Positions 37,385-47,567 of a DNA stretch of 64,000 nt are shown here, piece by piece. The DNA comes from DASTFP01 sp963744345 (GTDB taxonomy: Bacteria; Verrucomicrobiota; Verrucomicrobiia; Chthoniobacterales; Terrimicrobiaceae), in NCBI GenBank assembly GCA_963744345.1, contig CAVUTD010000014.1, forward strand, positions 1-64,000. The letters are read 5' to 3'. The stretch's first letter is position 1; every line of letters starts with the position of its first letter. Below the pieces are notes generated by a model. The model ran no database searches. It had not been told where the DNA came from and worked only from the letters and a program-made list of their open reading frames with translations. The position numbers were made by a program, and so were the translations under genes.

Positions 37385-37492
37385 AGTGAAATCGAGAATT
37401 AAGCGTCTCAGTGGCTCCATGATCATCTTGCATGCTCAGGCAGCGGAGAGCGAGAAATGCTTCGGATCGGAGCTTTCGCCAAACTCGGCTAG

Positions 37493-38728
37493 ATGAAGCT
37501 GGCGGTCACGGGCTTCGTTTCGGAGCAGGCTGGGAGTGTCGCGTCCGCCAATGCCTTGCTCTTACGCGAGCTTTTGCTGCGCGGATACGAAATCCACTTC
37601 TTTTCCAAAGCGTCGTTTGTGGATCCACGACCAGCTGTTGGGAAGCTTGACCGGTTCCGCTTTATCGACGTGACAAACGCAGGGCCAGATCAGTTCAGAA
37701 GACGTGTGGAGAAGATTCCCTTGGTGGGCTGGCCGGCGGGTCTCTTCGATGCGTGGACCTACAATCGCATGCTGGTGAGCGAGATGACGCGGGCTCATCT
37801 GGCGGAAAATTATGCTCTCAGTCTCTGGCTCGGAGAATTTGCGCGGGGTCGAATGCCCGGAACTCCCGTGGTCAGCTTTGTTCAAGGACCGCCCGGAACA
37901 GATGCTCGGTCGATTCTGCAGCGCTTCGAGGAAATCAAAGCGCTCGCGGGGCCTGCCAACGCAATCCAGTGGCTGCTCCTGGCCAAGTTGCGTCTTTCGC
38001 GGATCGGCTTGCCCCCGCTTGAACTCACCGACCGATTCATTGTCGGAAGCAAGGTATCGAAGCGGACATTGAGTTTGCGCTACGGGGTGGCGCACGAGTG
38101 TATCGATACGCTGCCGTACCCCATTGACCTTGAGCTTTTCGCGTTGCCCCGGGACACAAACATCACTGGTGGAAACGGAGTGGCCGGCTCTCTCCGGGCC
38201 TGCTGGCTAGGTCGAATCATTCCACGCAAGAGATTGGATCTGTTTCTCACGGGGACAGCTTTGGCGATTCGCCAAGGCATCGACGTTCGGCTCACGATCA
38301 TTGGAGGAATTGGATTTATTCCCGGATATGACAAGTTGATCAGGGCGTTTCCTTTTCCCGACCGGCTTCGTTGGGAGATGGGAATTCCCAGGGAGAGAGT
38401 GCCTGCGCTTTTGCACGGCCACGATGTTCTTATTCAGCCCAGCGATGAGGAGAATTTTGGATCATCCGTTGCCGAGGCACAAGCGTGCGGACTCCCGGTG
38501 ATCGTGGGGTCTACGAACGGAAATGCGGACTATCTCTGTTCGCGCGATATCCACCTGCGTGATGATCGTCCGGAGACATTGGCTGAGGCGCTGAGCGAGT
38601 TGAGCTTGCGTAAGGTGCAAGGCCGTTGGGGAGAGCCTGCGGCGTCCCGGGAATACGCCGAGCGATACTTCTCGTTGGAGAGAGTCACCGCCGCTCTCTC
38701 CAAGATCCTGGAAAATGCGGCGTCCTGA
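37493..38728 (+). CDS. GT4-type glycosyltransferase
   Basis: A GT-B enzyme of 411 residues. The N-terminal strand LAVTGFVSEQAGSVASAN is followed by ACWLGRIIPRKRLDLFLTG at the donor domain. The active-site EX7E-like stretch is LIQPSDEENFGSSVAEAQACG, with two adjacent glutamates before NFG. It is complete, with a normal C-terminal helix (ERYFSLERVTAAL). A short GC-rich segment and eight Ts follow at 38750-38773 and might act as a weak terminator. Confidence 0.87.
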   Translation: MKLAVTGFVSEQAGSVASANALLLRELLLRGYEIHFFSKASFVDPRPAVGKLDRFRFIDVTNAGPDQFRRRVEKIPLVGWPAGLFDAWTYNRMLVSEMTRAHLAENYALSLWLGEFARGRMPGTPVVSFVQGPPGTDARSILQRFEEIKALAGPANAIQWLLLAKLRLSRIGLPPLELTDRFIVGSKVSKRTLSLRYGVAHECIDTLPYPIDLELFALPRDTNITGGNGVAGSLRACWLGRIIPRKRLDLFLTGTALAIRQGIDVRLTIIGGIGFIPGYDKLIRAFPFPDRLRWEMGIPRERVPALLHGHDVLIQPSDEENFGSSVAEAQACGLPVIVGSTNGNADYLCSRDIHLRDDRPETLAEALSELSLRKVQGRWGEPAASREYAERYFSLERVTAALSKILENAAS

Positions 38729-38851
38729 ACCTGGACTACGAAGAAAGTCCCGGGTTGCCGCCGGCTTTTTTTTCGTCTCCGGCTTTAGACCTTCCCCTTG
38801 CGTGGGCCGGGTGATTGTCGAGAAGAACAGCAATTCTGTGATCGGGCTGAT

Positions 38852-40981
38852 ATGCCTGTGAACACTCAGAGCTCTCAAGAGGGCACCGTTTCTTTGATCA
38901 TCCCGACGCTTCGGAGACCGGAGCATCTCGAGAGATGTCTGGCCTCCCTCGTTCCGCAATCGAAACCAGCTGATGAAGTTTTGGTGGGCGTCCGAGCCGA
39001 TGACAACACGAACGACAACGTTTTGAAGCGGTATGCTGAGAAGCTGCCGGTGCGAGCGGTCGAGGCAAAGGGGGTGGGCGTAGTCGGCTCGATGAACTCG
39101 TGCTTGCGTCAAGCGAGTGGGGACTACATTGGCCTTCTGGATGATGATGTCGAATTGCCGCCGGACTGGATAGAGCGGATGGTAGGTCACGTCCGATCGA
39201 GTCCGAAAGTGTATGCGGCTGGAGGGCGAGATTTCCTGCAGGATGATCCTGAGATGCGACGCAGTGAGCCGCTCACAGGGGATGTTGGACGATTTTACTG
39301 GTTTGGGCGGATTACCGGCAACCACCATCGAGGCGGTGGGAACGCTCGCCCGGTCGATATCCTGCGAGGTTCAAATCTTCTACTCCGAGCCGATTTCCTG
39401 AGGGAGGTCGGCTTCGAAACCGATTTGCGAGGCAAGGGCGCGCAGGTGAACTGGGAACTTGCGCTTGCGCTTCAGGCACGCCAAAGAGGAGCCAGATTTA
39501 TTTACGATCCTGAGGTTGAGATTATTCATCACGTGGGACCGCGCTTCGACGCCGACAGCATTCACCGCGGCGGCTTCGATTTTTCCGGCACTGTCGACAT
39601 TGCTTTTAATGAGACCCTCGTCCTCTTGAAGCACGGCCGCGGACTTTTCCGCGTCTCCGCCAGCCTCTGGCAACTGCTGGTGGGGTCGGCGGTTTGCCCG
39701 GGCCTTCTGCACGCGGGCAGGCAGCTCTTGTCGAACCGATCTCATTTACTGAGCCGGGTTGCAGCAACTGGCTGGGGCCGGCTTGACGCAGCAAAGTTCT
39801 GTCTAAACCGGGGGTCAAGGTCGGGCACTACTAAGTCTGCCCAGCGGAATGCCAATGTGGGATCGGATCTTAGACTCGCCATCGTCATGCCATCAGCCCA
39901 CCCACATGGCGGAGCGGAGGAGGCGCTGGTTCACCTCCTTCGGAACCAAGCCGCGGCACAGCTATCCGCAGTTCTCATCATTCTGCTGGAAGAGGGTGAG
40001 CTCAAAGAGGCCTTCAGAAGCACTGGAGCGACGGTTGAAGTCGTTCCTAGCGGGCGGTTGCGCGAACCCTGGAAACAGGTAGCCGCAATGCTCAAGATTC
40101 GTGGACTGCTAAAGAAGAATCAGATGGATGCCGTTTTAGGTTGGATGACGAAGGCGCACATTTATGGAGGTCCGGCGGCAACCCTGGCCGGAGTGCCCGC
40201 CTTATATTTTCAGATGGGGGTGCCCGACAACGGCGTGGTCGATCGACTTTCACGCCTCGTTCCCTCGGCGGGGGCGCTTGCCTGCTCGAATTTCGCCGCG
40301 CGCGAGCAGCAATCGCATGTTCGGTATCGTGTCCTGGGAGTAGCGCTGGCCGCTGATGTCAGCAGGTTTTCAGAAGCCGAGAGGAATTCTCCGTCAGAAA
40401 CTCGTCGCCGCTTAGGTTTGGATCCGAAGCAAATGCTCGTGGGAATCGTGGGACGATTGCAACGCTGGAAGGGCATGCATGTTTACGCCGAAGCGATGGC
40501 GGGGGTTCTTCGGGAATTTCCAGACTGCCAGGGCGTCATCGTTGGCGGAAAGCATCACTTAGAGCCTGATTATGCAGATGTGCTCGCGAAGAGAATTCAA
40601 GCCTTGGGCGTGGCCAACCGGGTTCGCATGGTCGGCGCGCAACGTAACATCCCTGAATGGATGCAGGCCATGGATGTTGTCGTGCATGCCTCGGAGCGCG
40701 AGCCCTTTGGTATCGTTGTGGTCGAAGCCATGGCGATAGGAAAACCGGTGGTGGCAACCCGCCCAGGCGGGCCTGAAGAGATTATCACCCATGGTTTTGA
40801 CGGTCAGTTGGTCAGCTGGAACAAACCGGATGAAATGGCGGAGGCAATTCTCAAATATCTTCGCGACCCGGAATGGGCCCGTTCCATTGGACAGCATGCC
40901 AGGAAACGTAGCGCGGAATATACCATGGAGAAATACGCGCAGCGAGTTGGTCATGCTGTGAGGACTTTGCTTCAAAACTAA
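38852..40981 (+). CDS. Fused GT2-GT4 bifunctional glycosyltransferase
   Basis: A 709-residue protein joining two transferases. Residues 1 to about 300 are GT2: VSLIIPTLRRPEHLERCL, DYIGLLDDDVELPPDWI (DxD). A link follows at about 300-345. The rest is GT4: LAIVMPSAHPHGGAEEALVH, VGIVGRLQRWKGMHVYAE and VHASEREPFGIVVVEAMA (EX7E). The frame is open throughout. Two successive sugars could be added by one protein. ATG 38852 is chosen since the upstream extension to 38798 has no family-like sequence. Confidence 0.9.
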   Translation: MPVNTQSSQEGTVSLIIPTLRRPEHLERCLASLVPQSKPADEVLVGVRADDNTNDNVLKRYAEKLPVRAVEAKGVGVVGSMNSCLRQASGDYIGLLDDDVELPPDWIERMVGHVRSSPKVYAAGGRDFLQDDPEMRRSEPLTGDVGRFYWFGRITGNHHRGGGNARPVDILRGSNLLLRADFLREVGFETDLRGKGAQVNWELALALQARQRGARFIYDPEVEIIHHVGPRFDADSIHRGGFDFSGTVDIAFNETLVLLKHGRGLFRVSASLWQLLVGSAVCPGLLHAGRQLLSNRSHLLSRVAATGWGRLDAAKFCLNRGSRSGTTKSAQRNANVGSDLRLAIVMPSAHPHGGAEEALVHLLRNQAAAQLSAVLIILLEEGELKEAFRSTGATVEVVPSGRLREPWKQVAAMLKIRGLLKKNQMDAVLGWMTKAHIYGGPAATLAGVPALYFQMGVPDNGVVDRLSRLVPSAGALACSNFAAREQQSHVRYRVLGVALAADVSRFSEAERNSPSETRRRLGLDPKQMLVGIVGRLQRWKGMHVYAEAMAGVLREFPDCQGVIVGGKHHLEPDYADVLAKRIQALGVANRVRMVGAQRNIPEWMQAMDVVVHASEREPFGIVVVEAMAIGKPVVATRPGGPEEIITHGFDGQLVSWNKPDEMAEAILKYLRDPEWARSIGQHARKRSAEYTMEKYAQRVGHAVRTLLQN

Positions 40982-41085
40982 GAAGAAGCTGGATCGATGC
41001 GTCTCTGGAGCACCCGAAACGCGTTGTCAATAGTGTGCTCAGGACGTACACTTCCTGTGGAGTGACTTTTTAGGAATTAGCTCTC

Positions 41086-42462
41086 ATGGACTGGATCGTT
41101 GCCGGGATAATTGTGGCGATTGCCGGAGCGCTTGCTGCCCAGCGATCGAGCTATCTGGTCGACGTGGTCATAATCGTTTACGTCTTTAACCGCGGATTGC
41201 GTCGCGTGTTGGACTACTTCGCCGGCTCATTCAACCCTTTTTCCCCCATCAGTCTGACTCCACTGCTCGTCACCGGGCTCATGTTGCTCCCCTTCCTGGC
41301 GCATTTCGGATCGGTGCCGAGGTCCTTGAAAACGGTCTTTTACTGCCTCTTTTTTGCGACTGGGTATGCCTTTGTTATAGGTTTTTTTCGCATTCAACTT
41401 GGGGCCATTTATGCGTTGGCAGAGGTCTTGGCTCCCCTCGCGGTGTTCGGCTACATCCTCATCTTGGGGCCGGCTCAGAATACCAAGGATCGCTGGCTGC
41501 GCACTTCGGCCTGGTGCTCGATCTTGGCCGCAGCATACGGTTGGTATCAATATTTCACGATTCCGCCATGGGACGCTTTCTGGGTCAGGGCAGTCGGATT
41601 CGAAGGCTACTTGGGAATTCTGGAACCGACGAAAATGACGGTGTTTTCAACCATGGCTGAGCGGGGGGTGCTCGGAGGCTTCCTTGGCTTTGCCGTGGTT
41701 CCGATGATCCTGTCGCCGAAGTGGCGACCGCTGAGTTGGCTAGGGGTGCTCCTGGTCTTCTCAGTGATCCTGTTGGCGGGCACACGCACCGGGGTGATTC
41801 TCGCTGCGTTGTCGACGATGATCTATGTCATGGTCAATAAAGGCACCGGTTTCTGGCAATTGCTGGTGGGCTTTGTAGTGATTTCGGTCGCCGCCTATTT
41901 CGGTATGGGTGCCCTTCCCGGCGCCGAGAAGGTTCAAGACCGCTTTTCGACTCTGCAAAACATGCAGGAGGATGGATCCTATATAGGGAGAGTTGCCATT
42001 TATCAAGACTCCGTCGGGGCTATTCTGACAAATCCGCTTGGTTCAGGACTTGGCTCGACCGGCCTCTCTGGCCGAGTCAATACTGGAGGCACGGATACTC
42101 AGTCCGTCATCGCTGACGCTGGGTATGCGGAACTCGTTATCCAATTTGGCTGGTTGGGAGCCCCGCTTATCATTTACGCGCTGTGGCGCATGTGGCAAGA
42201 GATGGCGATACGCTATCGAGTGGGATACCGACCCTCCGAGTTGATGCTCGCCAGAGCGTTCATGATTTCACTGGTTCCCGCCTGTTTCGTCTCGAATATC
42301 ATCACCCAATTTTCACTTCTCTGGATCGTCTTCGGCGCCGCGCTCGACCCTAAGGCATTCCGTCGTTTCGTTGCCAAGCTGAAAATGCTGAGCGAAACCG
42401 CGGGGGCTCGGGTCCAGCAAGGTGCGGCGCTTGCCAGTGAAAGTTCCTCCCGCGGGTCCTGA
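41086..42462 (+). CDS. O-antigen ligase/Wzy-like polysaccharide polymerase
   Basis: A polytopic membrane protein of 458 residues with ten or more hydrophobic helices. A periplasmic loop at about 285-350 has the Wzy_C-type features GRVAIYQDSVGAILTNPLGSG and a short SDxxYxE-like end (ADAGYAELVIQFG). This family polymerises lipid-linked repeat units or ligates polysaccharides. As the only such protein in the locus it is the probable polymerase. The C-terminal cytoplasmic tail is about 35 residues. It has its own ribosome site AGGA and about 100 bases of free sequence upstream. Confidence 0.8.
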   Translation: MDWIVAGIIVAIAGALAAQRSSYLVDVVIIVYVFNRGLRRVLDYFAGSFNPFSPISLTPLLVTGLMLLPFLAHFGSVPRSLKTVFYCLFFATGYAFVIGFFRIQLGAIYALAEVLAPLAVFGYILILGPAQNTKDRWLRTSAWCSILAAAYGWYQYFTIPPWDAFWVRAVGFEGYLGILEPTKMTVFSTMAERGVLGGFLGFAVVPMILSPKWRPLSWLGVLLVFSVILLAGTRTGVILAALSTMIYVMVNKGTGFWQLLVGFVVISVAAYFGMGALPGAEKVQDRFSTLQNMQEDGSYIGRVAIYQDSVGAILTNPLGSGLGSTGLSGRVNTGGTDTQSVIADAGYAELVIQFGWLGAPLIIYALWRMWQEMAIRYRVGYRPSELMLARAFMISLVPACFVSNIITQFSLLWIVFGAALDPKAFRRFVAKLKMLSETAGARVQQGAALASESSSRGS

Positions 42463-42799
42463 ATACCGAGGCGGACAAGCGATTTCGCTGAGCGCAGCGT
42501 AAAATTAGGTGCCCTCTGTTAGGGTGGTGTTGTTCCGCCTCAGGATCGATTTGCTTCATTGCTGAGTCAAGAGTAGCGGAATTTGGATCCTAGAATTTCA
42601 ACAAGGTGATCCCTTTGCGTTGTCCTTCGCAGTCGTGCGTAATGTTAACATGCGAAGGAGACCACCACCTGGCGAAGACAGGTTGTCTGGAGCTACTGCA
42701 CTTTTCAGTGCAGCCCATCAGCTTGACTGTTTTACGTTGTTCCTTTGTCCCTTTATTAACATTTTGGGAAGATGCTGAGAAAGTAATGGAAAGGAGACA
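42463..42799. other. 337-base gap inside the EPS locus
   Basis: No convincing gene. The right half is AT-richer and holds TTGACTGTTTTACG near 42724, which could be a -35 region, but no matching -10 is clear. AAGGAG lies just before the GTG start at 42800. This gap could carry an internal promoter dividing the EPS locus into two transcripts. Confidence 0.45.
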
Positions 42800-45116
42800 G
42801 TGAAAATCGCATTTTCGATGATCAACTGCAATCGCCGGGATGGAAGCGCCCGAGCAGTCAATGAGGTTGCCGAGAGGCTGGCTGATCGTGGCCATGAGGT
42901 GCATCTGTTCGCCCGCAAAGCGGAAGATCTCGATTTGAGCAAAATTCGCTGGCACAAGGTCCCGGGCATCGCGTGGCCCGAAGTCGCCGACTTCTTGAGC
43001 TACCATGTGAGAGTCAACCTGGCGATTCCCCGCCGATACTTCGATATCGTCCACGGCATCGGTTGCAACACCTTGCGCGCGAATGTCGTTACCATTCAGA
43101 ATATCCAACCTGCCAAGAGGAAGATTCTCCGCCGGCTGGGAAGCCTGGAGAAGGTTTCTTTGCCCAGACGAATCACGCGAGCGCTTTACCTCAGAGTAAC
43201 CAGCGAAGCGGAACGAAAGCTTTACACGCATCGAGCGGGAACGCGGCCGCCGCTCTTTCTGCCCGTGTCCCGTGGTGTGGAGAGTGAGCTGCGTGAGCAT
43301 TATCGGATCGGATCGGCTCCGGTAAAGATCGTCCCCAATGCGGCAGACCTGAGTATTTTCAAGCCAGTTCCTGAAGAGCAGCGGCTGGCATGGCGAAGCC
43401 GCAACGGTCTTGGCGCTGAAGATATCGTGTTCATTTTCGCGGGAGGTGAATGGGTGCGCAAAGGCTTGGATTTGGCCATCAGGGCGTTGTCTCTGGTGCC
43501 GGATCGGCGGGCGAAGCTTTACATCGCTGGAGATGACGCAGCCCGCGAAACGCTTAGTGCCTTAGCCGCTGAGTGTGGAGTGGCTGATCGGGTGATTTTC
43601 GGAGGGTTTCGCAAGGATGTGCCAATCGCTTTGGCAAGCTCCGACGTTTTCCTTTTTCCGAGTTGGTATGAGGCATTCAGCCTTGCAACCATCGAAGCAG
43701 CCGCGTGCGGATTGCCAATCGTCGCAACCTCAATTAACGGAACTGAAGATTTCATTCAGCCGGGGATCACTGGAGAGTTCGTGAAGAGTGATCCTAAGCA
43801 TATTGCTCAAGTGATCGATCCGCTCATTCAGAATGCGCAACAACGCAGAACGATGGGAGAAAACGCCCGACGGTTGGTGGAGCAAAAGTATACTTGGGAT
43901 CGAGTCACAGACGCGACAGAGGACGCGTACAAGGAGGACCCTAAGCTCCAGAAATTTCAAGGAAACCTAACCATGCACCTGCTTGTCGTAAGTCATTCTT
44001 GCGCCACGCCAATCAATCAGCAGATTTATGCTGAATTGGAGCGCCAAACGGGCTGGAAGATCACCCTGGTCGTTCCCGAGGCTTGGAAGGACGAGTTTGG
44101 TAACACGCTCAATAAGGAGAAATGGCCGGAGTTTTCCGGAGATCTGATCAGTATCCCGGTTTGGAACAACGGCAATATCATCCTCCACATCTACAAAGAG
44201 AATTGGGGCGCGTTTTTAGAGGCCGGACGCTTCAGCGCAATCTATGTCAATCACGAACCGTATGCGCTCGCTACGGCCCACCTTTGCTGGGCGAACTCAA
44301 GGACACTGAAGGCGCCGTTTGGGTTTTATTCGTGCCAGAACATCCTGAAGAAGTATCCTCCGCCCTTTTCCTGGATCGAAGGAACCGTCTTCCGCAAGAG
44401 CGCCTTTGCCTTCCCGATAACAGAAGCGGTCAAAGAAGGTACTTGTGGCCAAGGGATATCGCGGAATTCCAACGGTCTGTGCTCTTCCTCTTGATCCAGT
44501 GATCTACCAACCCCGAGGGGCGGAAGAAGATCTCCGGCTAATTCCGCGAGGCGATCGTGAAATCATCATAGGATATGTGGGACGCCTTGTTGAAGCAAAA
44601 GGCTTACGCACGCTTGTCGAAGCTTTGCTGTTGGTGAAAGATCTGAATTGGCGATTGATTGTGATTGGCACCGGAGAATTCGAAGCCGCTTTCAGGCGAC
44701 TCCTGGCAGAAGGGGGTATTAGCAAGCGCGTTGAGTTCTTAGGATACGTGCCGCATGCGGAAACGCCTCGCTATCTTAGCGCCTTCGATTTGTTGGTTGT
44801 GCCGTCGGAAACACAGCCGAACTGGAAGGAGCAATTCGGGCGCGTGATCACAGAGGCGTTGGCATGCGGCACTCCCGTCGTCGGGTCTTCTTCCGGCGAA
44901 ATCCCCAATCTGATTCGCAAAAGCGACGGTGGACTGATTTTTACGGAGAAGAATGCCAGTGACTTGGCAAATTGCCTGCGAAAAGGGATCACACAAGAAG
45001 GCCTGCGCCGAAGCTTAGGCGAAGCCGGTCGCAAGTGGGTCGAGGACGAAGTCTCATTGTCCGCCGTCGCTAAGAGAATGGCTGGTACGCTGGAGCAGGT
45101 TGCGAGGTCCAATTAG
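42800..45116 (+). pseudogene. Tandem GT4-GT4 glycosyltransferase, second half frameshifted
   Basis: From GTG 42800 (AAGGAG ribosome site) a complete GT4 is read: DGSARAVNEVAERLADRG, FIFAGGEWVRKGLDLAIRA and FPSWYEAFSLATIEAAACG. At about codon 391 the same frame runs into a second GT4 beginning MHLLVVSHSCATPIN. This is interrupted near 44438, where one extra G in GAAGGTAC shifts the frame. The next frame supplies LVAKGYRGIPTVCALPLDP, GYVGRLVEAKGLRTLVEAL and EQFGRVITEALACGTPVV, ending at 45116. As sequenced, the first enzyme could work with a long inert tail. The second may be translated only as a fragment from a start near 44445. Confidence 0.8.
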
Positions 45117-45238
45117 AGCGGGGCGTGACCGTGTTGAAAAGCTGTCCCCAACGATTCGGCAGTCCGCTTATCAGCGGTTGAAATCAGCGAGGTGCCCGAG
45201 CCCCTCGCGACCGCTGTTTCAGAACATAGGCGTATCCA

Positions 45239-46378
45239 ATGCGAATCATTGAAATCGGCATGCACTGGTTTCCGGAAGGGGGTGGAGGAGCGGATCGTTA
45301 TTTCTACGGACTTGTTACACAGCTGGTGAGGCACGATTCTTCCATGAGAGCTCTGGTGTTCGGTGAGGCTGAAAACGCAGGGGGACAGGTCCGATTTTTG
45401 GGCAGCAGGAAGCAATCTCTTCTCCAGCGCTTCAGGGCGTTACGGAGAGAGACTAAGCACGAGATGTCGCGGGTAATGGCAGAACCCGCTCTGGTGGCGT
45501 CGCATTTCGCGCTGTATGGCTTTCCATTGCTCGATTTGCTTTGGCGCAACGCTCACGTCGTCCATTTTCATGGTCCTTGGGCGGAGGAAGCGTCTGCCGA
45601 GGGAGAAAGTTCGCGGTCGGTAATTTTCAAACATATGATCGAACGCGCTGTTTATGCTTCGGCTCGCCGGTTTGTGGTCCTCTCGCAAGCGTTTCGCGAT
45701 ATTCTGGTCCGCCGCTATGGCGTGGGAGAGGAGCGTGTCGATGTCGTGCCCGGAGGCGTGCAAGCGGACTCGTATAGCACAGGTTTGTCGCGCGAGCAGG
45801 CTCGGGAGAGGCTCGGCTGGCCGCAGGATAGGGTGATCTTGATTACAGTTCGGAGGCTCGCTCGCCGCATGGGCCTCGAAAACCTTATCGAGGCTGTAGG
45901 CGAGCTCCGCAAACGAGAACCGAAGATCCTTGCGGTGCTCGCAGGGACGGGACCTCTGGCGGCCGAGCTGTCCGCCCTGGTCGAGAAGCGGAACCTTCAG
46001 GAGCATGTGCAGCTGACCGGCTTTGTTCCTGATGCCGATCTGCCGCACGCCTACAGAGCGGCTGATCTAAGCGTAGTTCCATCGGTCTCCCTTGAGGGAT
46101 TTGGTTTGGTCGTGCTGGAGTCGTTGGCGGCGGGAACTCCGGTCGTTGTCACTCCCGTAGGAGGTCTGCCTGAAGCGGTGCAGGGATTATCCAAGGATCT
46201 TATCCTTGAGGGTTCGTCAGCGGACCATCTCGCCGACGGGCTTGCCATGCGCCTTAGCGCACTTGACAAACTTCCTTCCGACACCGCTTGTCATGCCTAT
46301 GCCAAGGACAATTTCGATTGGCCGGTGATTGCCAACAGAGTTGTTGACGTCTACAAGAAGGCGTTCCAAGAGCGTTAA
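45239..46378 (+). CDS. GT4-type glycosyltransferase
   Basis: A GT-B enzyme of 379 residues. IEIGMHWFPEGGGGADRYFYG has the glycine-rich loop of the acceptor domain. The donor domain has ILITVRRLARRMGLENLIEA and VVPSVSLEGFGLVVLESLA (EX7E). LTGFVPDADLPHAYRAADL precedes it. The protein is complete. It ends ten bases before the next GT4 start. Several GT4 enzymes in a row suggest a repeat unit of many sugars. Confidence 0.9.
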   Translation: MRIIEIGMHWFPEGGGGADRYFYGLVTQLVRHDSSMRALVFGEAENAGGQVRFLGSRKQSLLQRFRALRRETKHEMSRVMAEPALVASHFALYGFPLLDLLWRNAHVVHFHGPWAEEASAEGESSRSVIFKHMIERAVYASARRFVVLSQAFRDILVRRYGVGEERVDVVPGGVQADSYSTGLSREQARERLGWPQDRVILITVRRLARRMGLENLIEAVGELRKREPKILAVLAGTGPLAAELSALVEKRNLQEHVQLTGFVPDADLPHAYRAADLSVVPSVSLEGFGLVVLESLAAGTPVVVTPVGGLPEAVQGLSKDLILEGSSADHLADGLAMRLSALDKLPSDTACHAYAKDNFDWPVIANRVVDVYKKAFQER

Positions 46379-46388
46379 TCGAACGGCA

Positions 46389-47567
46389 ATGTCTTTTCCT
46401 CGCCACGCGGTGCCAGTAGTGTTTTTGGATCAAAGCGGTCAGCTCGGAGGTGCTGAGCTATTCCTCGCTGACCTTGCGCAAGCTTGCTCGCCGTGGTCTC
46501 GTGTTGTCCTCCTTGAAGACGGACCGTTCGTTAGCGTGCTGCGCGATCGGGGCGTTTTTGTCGAGACCGTTGCGCTCCCGGGGAAGGCAAAGCAATGGAG
46601 TAAGGACGCGGGAGTTTCGGCGATGGTCAAAGCCGCTCCCTCCTTGCTCGCCCTCTTCCAGGAGGTGAGTCGCCGGCTCGAGGGAGCGAGTTTGATCTAT
46701 GGCAACACTCCAAAAGCTATCGTGCTTGGCGGGTTTCTTGCTTGGCTAAGAAAGCGCAACTTGGTCGTCCACCTGCATGATCTGCTCACCGAGGAGCATT
46801 TCAGCCCGATGAACCTCAAGCTACTCGGGTTCTTTGTGCGACGCGCGGGGCTAGTCATCGCGAATTCGAAAGCCACGGCAGAGAGCTTCACGGCGATAGG
46901 AGGAAAGCCCTCACTTGTAGAGGTCGTTTACAATGGATTCAAACCTTCGAGTTTCGCGCGCCCGGCTGATTTCTCCCAAGCAACCTTACGCACAAAACTT
47001 GGCCTTCCGAGCGGATTGATGTTTGGAGTTTTTGGGCGTTTGACACGCTGGAAAGGGCAGCACGTCGCCCTGGCGGCCTTGCGTTCGCTGCCAGGGGTGC
47101 ATCTCGCTATTGTAGGTGAGGCGCTCTTTACTGACGAGGATCGCGCATACCGCGATGAGCTACATCGTGTGGCCGAAGAGCCCGGTTTACAGGGCCGCGT
47201 CCACTTTTTTGGATTTCAGTCCGACGTCACCCCGATACTGCAGGCTATGGACGTCGTGGTTCATTGCTCGGTTGCTCCGGAGCCTTTCGGTCGCGTCATC
47301 GTGGAGGCAATGCTGGCCGGAACGCCGGTAGTTGCGACTCGAGGGGGAGGAGTCGATGAAATAATCACCGACGGTCACGACGGGTTCCTGGTTCCGTCAG
47401 CTGATCCGGTGGCCTTAGCTTTGGCTGTGGGCCGGATCATGCAGGATCCCGCAACCGGGTCGAAGCTCGCCACAGCTGGGCTGCACAGTGCCCGCGAGCG
47501 ATTTTCCATGGAGCAGACGGTCGGTCGAATCTGCCAGCTTCTCAAGGATGTCGAGAACATAAGATGA
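46389..47567 (+). CDS. GT4-type glycosyltransferase
   Basis: 392 residues from ATG 46389. PVVFLDQSGQLGGAELFLAD gives the GGAE loop typical of GT4. The donor domain starts FGVFGRLTRWKGQHVALAAL, and the catalytic region is VHCSVAPEPFGRVIVEAMLAG (EX7E). It is complete, with the C-terminal helix RERFSMEQTVGRI. The stop overlaps the next start by four bases (ATGA), which couples the two translations. Substrates are unknown. Confidence 0.9.
   Translation: MSFPRHAVPVVFLDQSGQLGGAELFLADLAQACSPWSRVVLLEDGPFVSVLRDRGVFVETVALPGKAKQWSKDAGVSAMVKAAPSLLALFQEVSRRLEGASLIYGNTPKAIVLGGFLAWLRKRNLVVHLHDLLTEEHFSPMNLKLLGFFVRRAGLVIANSKATAESFTAIGGKPSLVEVVYNGFKPSSFARPADFSQATLRTKLGLPSGLMFGVFGRLTRWKGQHVALAALRSLPGVHLAIVGEALFTDEDRAYRDELHRVAEEPGLQGRVHFFGFQSDVTPILQAMDVVVHCSVAPEPFGRVIVEAMLAGTPVVATRGGGVDEIITDGHDGFLVPSADPVALALAVGRIMQDPATGSKLATAGLHSARERFSMEQTVGRICQLLKDVENIR

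Noticed and set aside
38749..38773. Possible terminator between two GT genes
   Set aside because: Eight Ts follow a GC-rich stretch, but the best stem has only four pairs with a seven-base loop. It was mentioned under the gene and not listed as a feature.
38462..39328. A 288-codon minus-strand frame across two GT genes
   Set aside because: Antisense to well-supported GT4 and GT2-GT4 genes, with no recognisable sequence or ribosome site.
42724..42760. Possible internal EPS promoter starting TTGACT
   Set aside because: No -10 hexamer with suitable spacing is seen, so this is only noted in the gap description.
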